Assembly: GCF_007655135.1 (NCBI RefSeq)
Contig: NC_045127.1
Span: forward strand, 7,449,001-7,513,000
Length of the DNA: 64,000 nt
Source of the DNA: Punica granatum
Taxonomy: Eukaryota; Streptophyta; Magnoliopsida; Myrtales; Lythraceae
Direction: 5' to 3'
Shown: positions 13,634-26,084 of the stretch, one piece after another
How positions within the stretch are numbered: position 1 is the stretch's first letter
Layout: every line of letters begins with the position of its first letter
Position numbers and translations under genes: made by a program
Notes under the pieces: model-generated
What the model saw: the letters and a program-made list of their open reading frames with translations, nothing else
The model's database searches: none
What the model was told of the DNA's origin: nothing

Positions 13634-14036
13634 TGGCCATCATTATATATCTTCCGAGATCTGTTTGTCTTTAGACAGCCTTGGGATTGAAGGCATCCTC
13701 TCCCTTCAATATTAATGTATTGTATATCCTCAAAATCATTGCATAAATGAGCTATAATCATCTCCCTCTAATTGCAGTGTCTGTTCAGGGAAAAAAGAAA
13801 GAAAGAAAAGATGGCAACTCTAGCGAGAGAGAATATAAGTGAGAGAGAGTTGGGAAATGTTGGGGTTATCGGGGTGTAGAGGGAGCTATTCGCGCTCAGC
13901 ACAGGAAGAATGACAGAGCTTCTTGTGCTGTGAAATGTTTCTGAAGTGTTCGATCTGAGTTGTGTGATCTGTTTAGTAAAGTAACTATTCACAAACGGAA
14001 TAGAGATGGAAAGATTCCTCTCAACTTATAGATGGA
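12513..14036. other. Intergenic DNA upstream of the bHLH gene
   Basis: No gene is supported. It contains AT dinucleotide runs near 12520-12545 and a (GA)n tract at about 13598-13630. The short frames at 12924-13166, 13573-13761 and 13768-13992 have no recognisable domain. Confidence 0.45.
13598..13630. repeat. (GA)n microsatellite
   Basis: GA run of about 16 units, roughly 1.1 kb upstream of the bHLH start codon. Confidence 0.95.
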
Positions 14037-14349
14037 ATAGAAACTACATCAAATTCCATCTCTACAATTATTAAGACGGACTTGAGACGATTCTTTCCCA
14101 TCCCTAGTCTTTAGATGGATCTATACCGTCTCAAACACCATCTCTACAATTTAGAGACCTATAGTCCGTCTCAAATTCTGTCTCTAAACTTCAGAAACAT
14201 CTAATTCGTCTCAAAAGCGTCTCAAATTCTATCTCTAAACTTTACAGACGTCTAATCCGTCTCGAAAGCCGACCCTAGTTCTGCCGTATGTTAGTCATCT
14301 ATAATTTTGTCTCTAACTTTCCGCCTTTAAATGCCTATTTTCTAGTAAT
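14037..14349 (-). mobile_element. CACTA-type (EnSpm) terminal region, truncated
   Basis: The right end on the minus strand reads CATTACTAGAAAATAGGC, one base from the CACTA consensus start CACTACTAGAAAAT. Inside it the block CGTCTCAAA...ATCTCTAAACTT recurs three to four times (about 14100-14265), like the sub-terminal repeats of CACTA elements. No matching second terminus or transposase was found, so this is one terminal piece only. Confidence 0.55.
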
Positions 14350-14478
14350 GGTATATTGTTAACCAGTCGACTTAATACCTTTTAAGGAGGAGCTTGAAAG
14401 AGTAAAGGCAAGGGAATATTAAAGCTTCAGAATGAAAAGCCAACGAAGTTTTTATGTGGGCTGTCACCTGAACTGAGC

Positions 14479-14480
<2 letters not shown>

Positions 14481-14515
<35 letters not shown>

Positions 14516-14520
14516 ATCAG

Positions 14521-14547
<27 letters not shown>
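14481..14547. repeat. (CT)n microsatellites upstream of the bHLH gene
   Basis: Two CT runs, 14481-14512 and 14521-14547, separated by a short ATTATCAG spacer, lie about 230 bp before the bHLH start codon. Confidence 0.95.
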
Positions 14548-14551
<4 letters not shown>

Positions 14552-14778
14552 GTGAATGAAGCAGAGAGACAAGAGAGATTCCTGTCTGAAATTGTGTTCT
14601 TTTTCAGGGTTTAGTCACTCATAATACACACCCATATATGTTGGGATGTTTTATTTCAAGAGCTCATTTATGTGTTATTAGAAAGAAAATTCTTTCTACT
14701 GATCTCTCATTTACCATTATACGCATACATTTTCTTTCCAATATCATCGATCATCATCAATCATCATCAATCATCATC

Positions 14779-14885
14779 ATGGATGAAAATATCAACTCCC
14801 CCTATGATCACCTGCAAGACCAACTTTTCATTGGGTCCTCAGCTAATTCCTCTTCTTCTTCCCCTGCGCCAAATTCCACTTTCAT

Positions 14886-14947
<62 letters not shown>

Positions 14948-17900
14948 GTGTGTTTGAGGATTTACCCATCATGAATTGGTGGGTATAGCTTTATATTTTC
15001 CTTTAGGGAATCTGTATTCCTTTTTTCGTTTTATTTTGCTGTCATTCATTTCCCTCTTTCTTGATCATCTTTGATTTGATGTACGCCAATCAATCAGTAT
15101 TTGCATATATATATATATATATATATATGTATATGTATATACAGAACTAACTAAATTCTTTGCTAGCCTAGCAGCAGGTTATAATTCTTCATTTTCCAAG
15201 TAAAATTTATAGATGATGATTTGATCTTTGACAAACCAAAAATTAAAAAACAGAAAGCATGTAGGAATTTTTTTCCTCCATCTTTTCCATTTCTATTCAC
15301 TTTCTTTTTTTTTTTCCTTGGATAAAATGATTCTTGGAGTTTTATATATCTTCAGAATATTTATCGGTACGTATAGTCATTAGCAATTTAGTATGAAAAT
15401 TTCTCTCACCTGATCTTAACTATATATTCGTTTTATACTTTCCGTAAATGACATTGTTCTTGTTCATAAAGGAGTAGTAACGATTACAGATTCTCGAGTC
15501 CTAGTGAAGCAACATCGAAAGAAAACGACTCGAGCAGTTCTACTAATTATACGGCACCAAAAGAGGCTTTCCACCCTCTGATGGCACAAAATCTGGGGTT
15601 TCAGTTGGCCGACCTCTCGAATGTCTCTGACAATTTCCCTAGAATGTTCGCCGACATGCTAGTTAATGGTGATTCTGCATCTGCTATAGGTGAAGATTTA
15701 TATCTTCGCCCCTTGAGTAACCATACGACAGTGAAGAACAATGATTTGAGCGCAGAGCTTAGTGAGAAGCTCATGCTCAAGACCTTGTCTTCGAGCTCTC
15801 GGATCGGAGGTGGGCTACACCGGTTTATTATTCCGGGCGATGATGAATTCCGTTTTTCAAGCAGCAGTAGAGGGTTAACCACTAACTTTAGCCAGATCCA
15901 CCCCAGCATAAATATTTCAAACCCGAGCTACCACTCCTCGTGCCCAAAAACAAGCTCCTTCAACTGCAGAAATAATTGGCCGACTTTTGATCTCCTAAGT
16001 AATGGAAGAATTTGCGAGAATGATGCGAAGACATCAGGAGCAAGTGATTTCGGATCACTACTGCAAGAGAGTACTTTTATTCCCGATTTTGGTCTCCATC
16101 ACATGAAGCAAGCATGTCGTAGAGAAACTACCAGCTTTGAGAGAGTAAGTTTTAATCTTCTTAACGATCTTTGTTGCATTAATTAGTTCTTCATTCCCTC
16201 GGTTGATAACTCCATCGAATGGAATTCAAGAATTTAATTATTCTTCTTACCCGTTGTTTTCTTATGGAATCATCGAATTAGATGTCATCGTTTAGCCCTA
16301 ACACAATGGAAGCAAAGAGACCGAACAGCTCCATTAACGAGCCGAAGGCCTCACAGGTTGCTCCCAAGAAGACGCGACTTGAGTCCCAATCAACTTCATG
16401 CCCGCACATGAAGGTAGATCTAAGTAGCAAATTTATAGCGAGAGATATATATATATATATATATATATAATCGACGACTGACCTAGTTCCGATATGAATA
16501 ACCACATATTTGTCATGTAAAAGAAAGAAAAATAAGATAATTACGTTCCATAATAATTTTTGAATTTGCATGGGTGAATTTTTCTAATTTTGAGCAGGTT
16601 CGGAAGGAAAAGTTGGGAGATAGAATAGCAGCTCTGCAGCAATTGGTTGCGCCCTTTGGCAAGGTACATTATGAGTATGCACATGCTCTGAAAATGCAGA
16701 AAGAACTGCTATGCCTATTAACGATCACAACGTGTGCTTAGCCGAGCTTCGCAAGATTTTATTTGATTTAAGCCCTCTTATATGTCAAGTTAATTAACTT
16801 TTATTGGGGCGACGTTTTGTTTTTCTTTTTTCTTTTTTTCCGTATATCAATTTTCTTTTTGGGCATTTTGTGGTGTACTGATGACTTGGAGAATGTTGCA
16901 GACAGACACAGCGTCCGTACTGATGGAGGCTATAGGATACATCAAATTCCTCGAAAACCAGGTCCAGGTACTACTCTTTCCCTTAATTGGTCAATAGCCC
17001 CTTTTCTTTCTTATGATTTTCTTTTCAGTCCCTCGTGGTCATGATCATGATATATAGAGGACATTAAGCTTTTGAAATAATTGTTCTCTCTTGTGCACTA
17101 CTATATTCGTGTTTAAGCTAAATCATGAGTCTTCACTAGTGAAATGTAACAGTAGATCAACGATTCATATATAGTCATCGTATATATACCATGCAACTCT
17201 GATTTAGAATGAACAAAAAAAAAAGGAATATTGCTTATCCAAAAGAAAATGATCAATATTGGTGGTGAATTTATTTCTATTGTACATTTACATATACTTA
17301 AAAAAAACCGATGCAAAAAATATAACAAAACCAGCAAGTCAATGAGATTGCTCTTTTTATTTCTTTTCAAATTTGGGGTTTGCTGTTCTAATAAATTATA
17401 ATTGATGCACAAATATTATCCCTTTATAGACATTGGTTCAAACTTCATATTAATTTACCCTAACTATGTAAAGGACCAATAGTATATACATCTTTATAGA
17501 CATTGGTTCAAACTTCATATTAATTACCCTTTGTAAAGGACCAATAGTATATACATTACAGGCTACAATATATAGAAGTTTTAATTAGTGGCCTAGTAGT
17601 CATCATCATGCTTAATTGCTAGGGTGCATTTTATCCCTCCCCTTTCATTATTATTACTATTTTATAGTATATTTTTCAAAATAATTATATGAGCTCTCAG
17701 AGATCTAATCTAGTATGCAACTCTTTTTACCTTCTTTTAAACTGATGAATTACATCGGTTTAAATGCAGACGCTAAGCGTGCCTTATATGAAATCTTCAC
17801 GAAACAACAACGGAACTTCAGATCGGGTAAGAAATATATCCTTGAATACAAATTTCTACACAAATCCTCCTTCGCTCATAACACATGGACTGCATTGAGA

Positions 17901-18234
17901 ATTTTAGAGGAGTTGGAGGACTTGATTAGAAAAATTAAAAACATCGGCATCCCATCATAAAAGAAGGAAACAAAGTTCAGTGACTAACGTGCATGCATGC
18001 GTAATATCTCTTGTTAATTAGTGACAAGCTTCTACTAATCACATATGTTCCATTACCAACCGGCCTCCTCAGGAATCAAGAAATGAAGATGCGTATGATA
18101 ACGAAGAGCCAAGGCAAGATCTTAGAAGCCGAGGGCTTTGCCTCGTCCCGCTCTCGTGCATGTCTTACATAACTAATGACGGAGGTGGCGGTGGCAGCAT
18201 TTGGCCATCACAAGACTTCGGTGGAGGAATTTGA
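14779..18234 (+). CDS. Atypical bHLH transcription factor (bHLH112/123-like), seven exons
   Basis: Exons: 14779-14885, 15472-16144, 16282-16413, 16598-16663, 16902-16967, 17770-17826 and 18073-18234, all GT-AG, giving 420 residues. The bHLH is split over exons 3-5: basic part [17 protein letters not shown], helix 1 [17 protein letters not shown], loop, then helix 2 with [15 protein letters not shown]. The basic region lacks the usual His-Glu-Arg E-box contacts, as in the plant subgroup containing bHLH110, 112, 114 and 123. The C-terminal [14 protein letters not shown] motif is also typical of that subgroup. The protein would act in the nucleus as a dimer. The start is the only ATG joining in frame to exon 2 (split Met codon at the exon 1/2 border). 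The serine-rich N-terminal half has no known domain. CT repeats lie on both sides of exon 1. Confidence 0.9.
14890..14944. repeat. (CT)n microsatellite at the start of bHLH intron 1
   Basis: About 27 CT units start 4 bases after the exon-1 donor site of the bHLH gene. Tract length is likely to vary between individuals. Confidence 0.95.
17422..17556 (+). repeat. Tandem duplication of 65-70 bp in a bHLH intron
   Basis: Unit 1 (17422-17491) and unit 2 (17492-17556) share the same order of blocks: CTTTATAGACATTGGTTC, then TTCATATTAAT, then AAAGGACCAATAGTATATAC. They differ by a short deletion. The pair lies inside the intron between bHLH exons 5 and 6. Confidence 0.9.
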
Positions 18235-19045
18235 ATTCTGAGACATATATTGAAAATGACAGTGCCAGTCACGTACTATTTGGTCGATCAACTTGACCGT
18301 TCGAGGCTTCAAGAGCACCAGAGCGGCTAAGACCTACTCCGACCACTTAGGAATCAACATTCATGATCGAGCCTACTCTACCTAAAGGTGATAGGGTGAC
18401 ATGTTTCGAATAGCCCGGGCTGGAGAATTCCAAGAGAAGACGATATATACAAGCATGTAACACTATATGTAGTAGAGATCGATCTGCCGAGCTGTTCTAG
18501 TTTTTTCTTTTGATAAGAGTGATCTCTCCGACCTCATGATTTGTGCGGATCAAAGTTGGTCATCATTTGGTGAAACTCCTGTTTGGAGGGAACAATCATC
18601 GGGGAGAGAGCAAGTTCGATCCGAATATGCATCGAATTCATGATTTAATTTCACGTATATACTTAATTAATTAGCATCCAATTTACATATTTGCTCAAGA
18701 TGGGCGCCGTCTCATCAATATATCAATAGCATCTTTTCCTAGAGAGCTCGAACATTCCACGTGATGCTCAGCGTGCATTTATCATTCTTTGTTTTTTCCC
18801 AGAATGAATATTGGAAAATAACATATAACGATCTTCAGAAATCTAATTTGTAGCAATAAGGCAAAAATAATAATTTAAAAAAAACTCAAGAATGTATTCT
18901 TTCTTTTTAAAATAAATTTATTCGGGTGATAAAGTAAGCATTTGCTTATTCTAATTTCTGCCAATAATAATCAAAGAAAAGAAAATGGAGAGTTCTTTGC
19001 CACGCAAAAAGGCTGAAGTACCTTCTAGCTCTTTTATAATTTATA

Positions 19046-19078
<33 letters not shown>

Positions 19079-20176
19079 AATATATATCAGGGACTCATGA
19101 TAAAATATGAAAATGACTTCTTCACCGAGAAAAAAGAATATTAAGTGATTTTTGTCTTATATGTAAAAAGCAAAAGAGATATGGTTTTATTTTTAATCTG
19201 TGCCATTGAGATTCTGATTTAAAGTGAGATTACAAGAAAAATATTTAATTTAAGCCTTTGTGATAGGAGCAGACTTGAAATAACACGAAAATTCTTTTCG
19301 GATTGGAACTTAAACATGGTATATATGCTCATTCTTCTCCCACTCGTGCTAATCTTTTAAAAGCGGGAACCATAAAAATAAGTATCCTTTCATAGACAAC
19401 TAAAATAAAAATTGATTATCGGTTCAAGAAAGTAAGGTGCCTAGACTTCTTCAACGAATAGGAAGAGAAATGACTTGCAGCAATGTTCGAGCTCCCGGCA
19501 TAGTAATGTAATTGTGGTAATAACTACCAAGTACAATTCTATTTTTATCGCCTAATAATTATTCTTCATTGAACGCGAGAAAACACTAATAGAAAAATAA
19601 CGTATAAAAATAGATGAAATAAATAGAAATAAAATGAACTTTTCTAATCACTCAATTGCAGATATTTATATGAAAAAAAAATTGAAGAAAAGGAAAAATA
19701 AAAAATAAAAGGAGGGGGTGGGGGGTTGGAGGAGACAACAAGTAACGGTTGGGATGAACCTTTCCCGCCAGGCTCGGTAACACGAAGCGGCTTCCTGCAC
19801 TGCCACGTGGCCAACCGTCCAAAAGTGGGTCCCGCCAAATATCTCACCGGCCTAATCCAAGCTTTGTTTCCACCACTCCTCTGCTTCATCAATTAATGAA
19901 CGAACTTTTTTTTTTTTTTTTTGCTATCATCTAATTGAATTTCTCAGAGCAGAGCACGAAAGCACCCGACAGAACAGATATTCTCTCATTCGTAAGTTCG
20001 ATCGTCCTACCACAGTCCCCGAACCTTTGGCTCGTGTTGTCACGCATTCGAGGATTTCGAACACATAGGCATTTTCTTTTCCAGGTTTGATTATTTTTAA
20101 CTGCTTTGGAAGCAGATAATTCGAGTTGGGGGCAGTTGGGTTTGGGTTCTGGAGCAACTGCAAATCAACAACGTTC
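18235..20176. other. Intergenic region between the bHLH and SFH genes
   Basis: The first part is the bHLH 3' region. An AT/AC repeat lies near 19045-19075. The last 250 bases before 20177 are the likely SFH leader. The minus-strand frames at 19644-19892 and 19927-20235 look like chance frames. Confidence 0.5.
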
Positions 20177-23100
20177 ATGTCTGGTCCACTCGATCGGTTC
20201 TCAAGGCCATGTGAGTCGAGTTTATTGCCAAACACCTTCTATGAATGAAAAGCGTTAACTTAGCTACTCAGTCGTGGATCTTTATGTTAGCAAATACATT
20301 AGTTAGATGTCGTGATGCAGGTGTTGAGGGGGTCTCGGGTTGCAATGAAAGGGGAGAAAGGAGACCCGAAATTGAATTTCCCGAGGATGGCGATAGAGGG
20401 AAGCGGGTCGGCAGTTTCAAGAGGAAAGCCATTAGCGCTTCCAATAGACTCAGGCGGTCTTTCACGAAGAGAAGGCAGAGGAAAAGCGAAAGTCGACTTA
20501 CCTCTTACGTTCCTATTGAAGATGTTCGGGACATTCAGGAGGAGCAAGCGGTGGATGAGTTTAGGAAATCACTTATTTCCGATAACCTGTTGCCTTCACA
20601 GCACGATGACTATCATACGCTGTTGAGGTACTCTTTATTTTCTCCTCTGTTAGACCAGGCTCGATGCATTGTCGGCGCACTTTCCGACAAGCATGCGTTT
20701 TTAGGAAATGTGTCGTTTAATGTGGTGTCGATATATCTGAATACTGGTTCAGGTTTCATTATTAGTGACTTGTCTCTTCTCTTATTTGTTCTGTTCATTT
20801 CTATCATGTGTTATATCTGCGCGTGATAAGCCAAACTTATAAGTGCCGAGTCATGCTTATTGATGGAAAATTAGTCACTTGTTTCGGTTTCTCGAAATAC
20901 TTGGGCACATGTTCCTTCTGAAGCATTTCCTTTGTTCCTTAGATTTTTGAAAGCAAGGAAATTCGATGTTGAGAAGGCGAAAGTCATGTGGACCAATATG
21001 ATCGAATGGAGGAAAGAGTACGGTACCGATTCAATATTGCAGGTACTTGTGTTCGGAGTTGTGCTTGATCTAATTCTTGGTTCTCATTCATTCAGATATA
21101 CACAAACTTCTCAAGATACTCTCTTTTTCAGGATTTTCAATTCCCAGAGATAGACGAAATTCTACAGTACTGCCCTCAGGGCTTCCACGGAGTGGATAAG
21201 GAGGGGAGACCAATTTATATACAGAGGCTCGGGAAAATAGATCCCGATAAGCTCATGAAGGTGACCACTCTCGATCGTTATGTGAAGTACCATGTCCAAG
21301 AGTTTGAGAAGACTATGGCCGTTAAGTTTCCAGCATGCTCGATAGCTGCCAGGAGACACATAGATTCAAGCACAACAATTTTGGATGTTAAAGGGGTGGT
21401 ATGTTAATTCATCCATACTGTTGTATATATTCTCGGTCTTTTTGGCTTTTCGAATGTATTAAGAAAATTATTTCTGATATAGGGTCTGAAGCACCTCACA
21501 AAGCCTGCTCGAGATCTCATCGTGCAGCTACAGAAGATCGATGGCGGTTTCTATCCTGAAGTGTGTAATGTCATTTTTTTTTTCCTTCTAGCTCGCTGCA
21601 TTTTCAGTTTCAATGTGAACTTCTTGTAATTGAAGTGGGAGTTCAGACACTCTTCAGGATGTTCATCATCAACGCGGGCTCAGGTTTCAAGCTGCTGTGG
21701 AGCACGGTGAAGGGTTTCCTTGACCCGACCACGATTTCGAAGATCCACGTAAGAAGATGTACTAATTTCCGGTTGTCGTCCAGTCAGAAATTATGGTTAG
21801 ACTGAACGAAGTTATTTAATTTCAGGTTCTTGGGAGCAAGTATCAGGATGCTCTACTCGAACTAATTGATGCGAGGCATGGACTAACCAAAGTTGTTTAT
21901 TCTTTTGACGATCGATCATTGAGTTCTTTCGACCATTAAAGCAGATGAATAATAGAAGTTGGGATAATCTCGGTGCTTGCAGTGAGTTGCCAGAATTTCT
22001 AGGTGGTCGCTGCACCTGTGCAGGTCAAGGGGGTTGTATGAGGTCTGATAAGGGTCCATGGAAAGACCCAAACATCTTAAAGGTTCACATCACTTTGGAC
22101 ATGCCTCATGTGTTTACTTTGTCTATGATAATCAGTCGAATCGGGATGATTCTTCATTCCTGAGGTAACAAAATATTGGATGTGATCGGCTCAGCATTTT
22201 CGGGTGCAGATACTGCAGAGCACCAAAGCAGAGGGCAGCAATCAAATACCAATCTCTTTGAATTGTGGGGAAAAGGTCCTTTCGTGCTATAAGCCAATTT
22301 TTTTTTATTCAATCCGTCATTCACTTAATTGTCTTTTACGTTGTTATAATTTAGAGAGCTTTAAGAGACAGTTTTGATTGTTTTCTGTTTTATGGCAACT
22401 TGGCCATATACCTTGTTGAATCAGATGGAAAGCTGCCAGTCATCTAACACTGATATGGGTTCTGAATCAGTCCACCTTACTTCTCCTAAAGCTGAAAATA
22501 GCCACGTGATTCGAGACCCGACTCCTTCATGTGGACAAGTACGTATTCCCAAATAAAATGTGTCCTATTTTATCTAAACAGGAGAGGAGACGAAACAAAA
22601 ATTTTCAATCTATGGTACATCATGCAATGAACGACATGTGCAGTTCCATAGATCTCACGTTCAATCTGTCATGCTCAGGGAACGACAACAGCTGAGGTTG
22701 GTTGCAGTGAAGATTTAATTGTGTCTGGCGAATACGTTCCAATGGTTGATAAGGCCGTGGATGAGGTGTCCGAGAAACCGGTGCCCCTCCACCTACACAA
22801 TTCCAGTAGTAAGTTGTAGTTACCTTTAGAATTTATTATCCCCTTCAACTTATGAGTCTCTAGCTCGTAGCTTTCAGGTTTTGTACCACGTTTGGTGCCA
22901 AACTTTAAGTGCCAAAGCATTTCAAAGAAGCAGTCTCTTGACAGAATGGCTTCTCGTTCCCGGTCTGAGTGACCGTATTGATCTCTTCTGTCTGTTGCTG
23001 CATGATGTTACGACAAGCTGTGGTCTTTCAATATTTTCACTTGTGGCACTGGATATGCCATGGAAGTATGTTGGAGAAACTGAGCTTTTATGATGAAATC

Positions 23101-23748
23101 CATTCAGGGTCGTCTCCTCTGCCTGGTCTTCAACGACTGCGAGACAGTATCAACACTCGCATTGGAACCATGCTTGTTGCACTCTCTTCATCTCTTGTAG
23201 CTTTCTTACATTTGGTGGCACTGCAGTTCATCAAGAAGCTCCCGAATTCCTCCCATGATACTCCAGGCACTTGTTCTGGATTAAAAGACCATCACTCCAT
23301 CCATTTGCCTTCGCCAACAGTCTCAGAAAGGCTAAACAAACTCGAAGAGAAAGTAGAAATTCTCAACAAGAAGGAGCTCGAGATGCCCAGTCAAAAGGAA
23401 GAATTGTTAAATGCTGCTATTCGTCGGATTGATGCTCTAGAATTGGAGCTGATCGCCACGAAAAGGGTAAGCAAATCATGTTTGTTACAACCACTTGATT
23501 CCAACATTGCAAGTTGTTGAACTCTAGGTTACTGTGAAATCTCCTGCTAACACTTTTCCAAGCAGGCCTTGTTCGAAGCCTTAACAAAAGATGAAGAAAT
23601 CCTAGCGTACATAGACCAGCAATCAGCAAGCAAGTTCCAGGTAAACAAGTCCGTTTCAGTTGATCTCATACAATTCAAGCGAAAACTGGTTTCTCCTCAA
23701 AGACTAATGGATCTCCGTTCGTTTGTTAATCAGAAGTTTTGCTCGTGA
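20177..23748 (+). CDS. Sec14-nodulin (SFH) phosphatidylinositol transfer protein, fourteen exons
   Basis: Exons: 20177-20210, 20321-20627, 20943-21042, 21132-21398, 21483-21560, 21647-21748, 21826-21875, 21983-22082, 22210-22275, 22425-22538, 22679-22808, 23108-23466, 23566-23640 and 23734-23748, giving about 598 residues. Such proteins bind or exchange phosphatidylinositol and stimulate phosphoinositide production at membranes. The N-terminus [12 protein letters not shown] is typical of the family. A basic stretch and CRAL-TRIO N-terminal helices come next (to about residue 147), then the CRAL-TRIO lipid pocket (about 148-330) with [16 protein letters not shown] and [11 protein letters not shown]. 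The C-terminal part has one hydrophobic segment and a coiled coil, ending in a basic/cysteine tail (KFCS) as in nodulin-domain SFH proteins. Intron 7 starts GC rather than GT. Exons 9-10 encode a poorly conserved linker and are the least certain. Confidence 0.9.
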
Positions 23749-24264
23749 AGTGATCGGCGAGAAAGGCAGGGAGCTTCCAGTATTAAAGCTGCAGATCCTG
23801 GTTTTGCTTTCGCTTTTGAATTTGTACGACCTTGATGAGTACTTAATAAGTGGTTTTCCCACTGTTTTGCTTCCAACATTCATCTCTAAGTGGCACATTA
23901 AAAACTTCCCTTGCTCTTGCACATTCCGAAAGGAACAGCAGTGACCTGGTCCTTCACCTTTCCCGCCTCACTGCCTACTCTGGTGGTTAGTATACGATAA
24001 CAAGAGAGAATTCTCCCGAGTGAAACTTTCAGCAGACAGTTATGCCTCAGCATTTCTTGAGATTTGAACGACATCTTTCATCGTGAATTTACAACCGATC
24101 ATAAAAACCTTTATAGCATGAAGAACTTATACTTGAGAATGGTGGCGAACTTGAGTATTCCTGAAGAACAAGTGACCATCATAAACTAATGAGGAGAGCC
24201 GGTGGAAATTTTCACCCACCCAGTTTTCCAGAACCAGAGTACATCGATTGATGCAATATGACAT

Positions 24265-24860
24265 TTACATGATCGAGCAGAAACGATAACCATCGTCCGC
24301 AACAACGTACCAGACATCACACCTCTGACAAATCCGCGGCGTCTGGGGGAAGGCAGTCGAGGCAGAGTAGCTGTACGAGTGGGATGATGAATCTTTCTTC
24401 TCGTCCTTGGGGGGCCCAATGCTGACGATAGTGGCAGACCGCCGGAACTTGCGGATCTTCTTGATGATGTCGACGGGGTCCGCTTCCCCGATGACAGTCA
24501 CAGTGTTCTTGGAAGGGTCGAGGACGATGGAGGTTATGCCTTCTACGGTGGCCACCACCTTCATCACCTTCTTCCTGCACTTTGAGCACAGCAGTTCCAC
24601 TGACACTATGGTCTTCTGCTGTCAGATCATACAAATCATTGTGTCAGAGACAGATCAATGAAGTTAATAATAAAAAACAGAAACAAAAGGGTAAGTGATA
24701 TATGTTGTAAGTTCTGTGCATCTCTGCAGATGCACTGCCGTGTGTCAGAGCAAGCAGATGATCCAAGAACCAGACAATTCATTAATAACACCCACAAAAA
24801 GATTGAAGAAGAAACAGCATTATCCTAGGAAACTGTTCGGAGACACTCAACCTTTGACAT
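24265..24860 (-). CDS. Heavy-metal-associated isoprenylated plant protein (HIPP), two exons
   Basis: Exon 1 is only 9 nt (24852-24860, Met-Ser-Lys) and exon 2 is 24265-24615, giving about 119 residues. Exon 2 carries one HMA domain with the metal-binding CxxC as CSKC, then an IIKKIRKFRRSA helix typical of plant HMA proteins. The last four residues are CSIM, a CaaX box predicted to be farnesylated, which puts it in the HIPP family of metal-binding, membrane-tethered proteins. A second cysteine pair (CQRC) lies near the end. The exon-2 acceptor is a tandem AGCAG, so the alternative start at 24618 would add one glutamine. An intron after three codons is inferred because exon 2 has no suitable upstream ATG and homologues begin Met-Ser-Lys-Lys. 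Confidence 0.82.
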
Positions 24861-26084
24861 GATTGGGATTGTTATAAAGAATGGAACAACGGAACAGAAA
24901 CAGGGCAACTGCTGATGTGTATGAAGAGAGATGGTTTGTTGTCTCGTGTCTGATCTCTTTTGTTTTCCTATGAAGTTCTTAGGATGCACTTTTCTTCCTT
25001 TTTTTTTTTTGCTATCTATCCTTTTCCTTGGGGCACGTTGCAGATGGAGATGATGATTGGTTGAAAATAGTAAATGTGAGCTGCAGGGTTGGTTGGTTAC
25101 CCGAGTAAATGCCCTTGTCAGAAGTTTATTTATGGAATCACCTAGGCCTTCCGATGGGCATTTATTGTTGCGTCCTTCCCCGGTCGGAGTGGTCGAGCAA
25201 TATCGGTGTTCGTTTGAAAAGTTCCATGTGAAGTTCTGCAAGCAGAATACTCTCGCTCAAAGAGCTGCACCTTGTTCTGTTGATTATATGATTGAGCTAT
25301 TGTTATCTGACTCGAACGAGTCAAGGCGTCCTCTTATTTCAAGTTCGATACTCCAATTTTGATTGAACTCAAACCAAGCTCAAGCTGAATCAGTGTGTCA
25401 GTAATTGACTCCTCATTCTTCAGTAACCTCAAGCTCAAGGTTTATCAGCCTTGAGACTGAGCATCCCTGTTAGTACCAGAGTTAAAGTCTGAGTCAAGCT
25501 CTAAACTAGATTAATATCACTCAGACCCAAGCCCATGGAATTCGAACCGCCAAGCTTAAAATCAAGCCGACGTAGACCATGCCAATGTTTGGCTTGGACG
25601 AACTTGATTTCAATCTGTGAAGTGCAGCAACTTGTCCAAACTTTTAAGGCACCAGATGATACCAAGTCAGTTTACTGTAATTCTACAGACGACAAACATC
25701 CGTTGAATGATTGAGAGCTCCAGCTGCACAATTTATTAGCCATGTGGGATTGGGATAGATAGGCAATTGGAAGGTTGATAAACAAATTGCCTTCAGTCAG
25801 TGGGCAAAAAGAATTTCAGGCCCTGGAAATTTCTACTCTCTATCTCCAATCAGAGTGCTCTCCATTGAGTTTGAGAGTAATTTTAGGGAGAACACGCTCA
25901 CCATGAACAACACACGTGAACAAAAATTGGTGCCTTAAGATAAAGGAAAACACAGCTGTTCATTCTACCAGAAGTTCCCAATTTGGAGACTTCTGTAACG
26001 TTACAACATGGGAAAATGTCTCATAGTACACTTACAGGCGAATCACCAGACAGCCGGTAATATCTCGTATGGCATTCACCTGCA
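24861..26084. other. Region between HIPP and IPK1
   Basis: Contains the HIPP leader and promoter and the IPK1 3' region. The frames at 24825-25241 (minus) and 25057-25362 (plus) show no domain beyond the HIPP exon-1 codons included in the first. No repeat is recognised. Confidence 0.45.

Noticed and set aside
16817..17044. Frame overlapping bHLH exon 5
   Set aside because: It is another frame over the conserved helix-2 exon; the bHLH frame is the one that matches the family.
17715..17960. 81-codon frame across bHLH exon 6
   Set aside because: It is out of frame with the spliced bHLH product, which is supported by conserved subgroup motifs.
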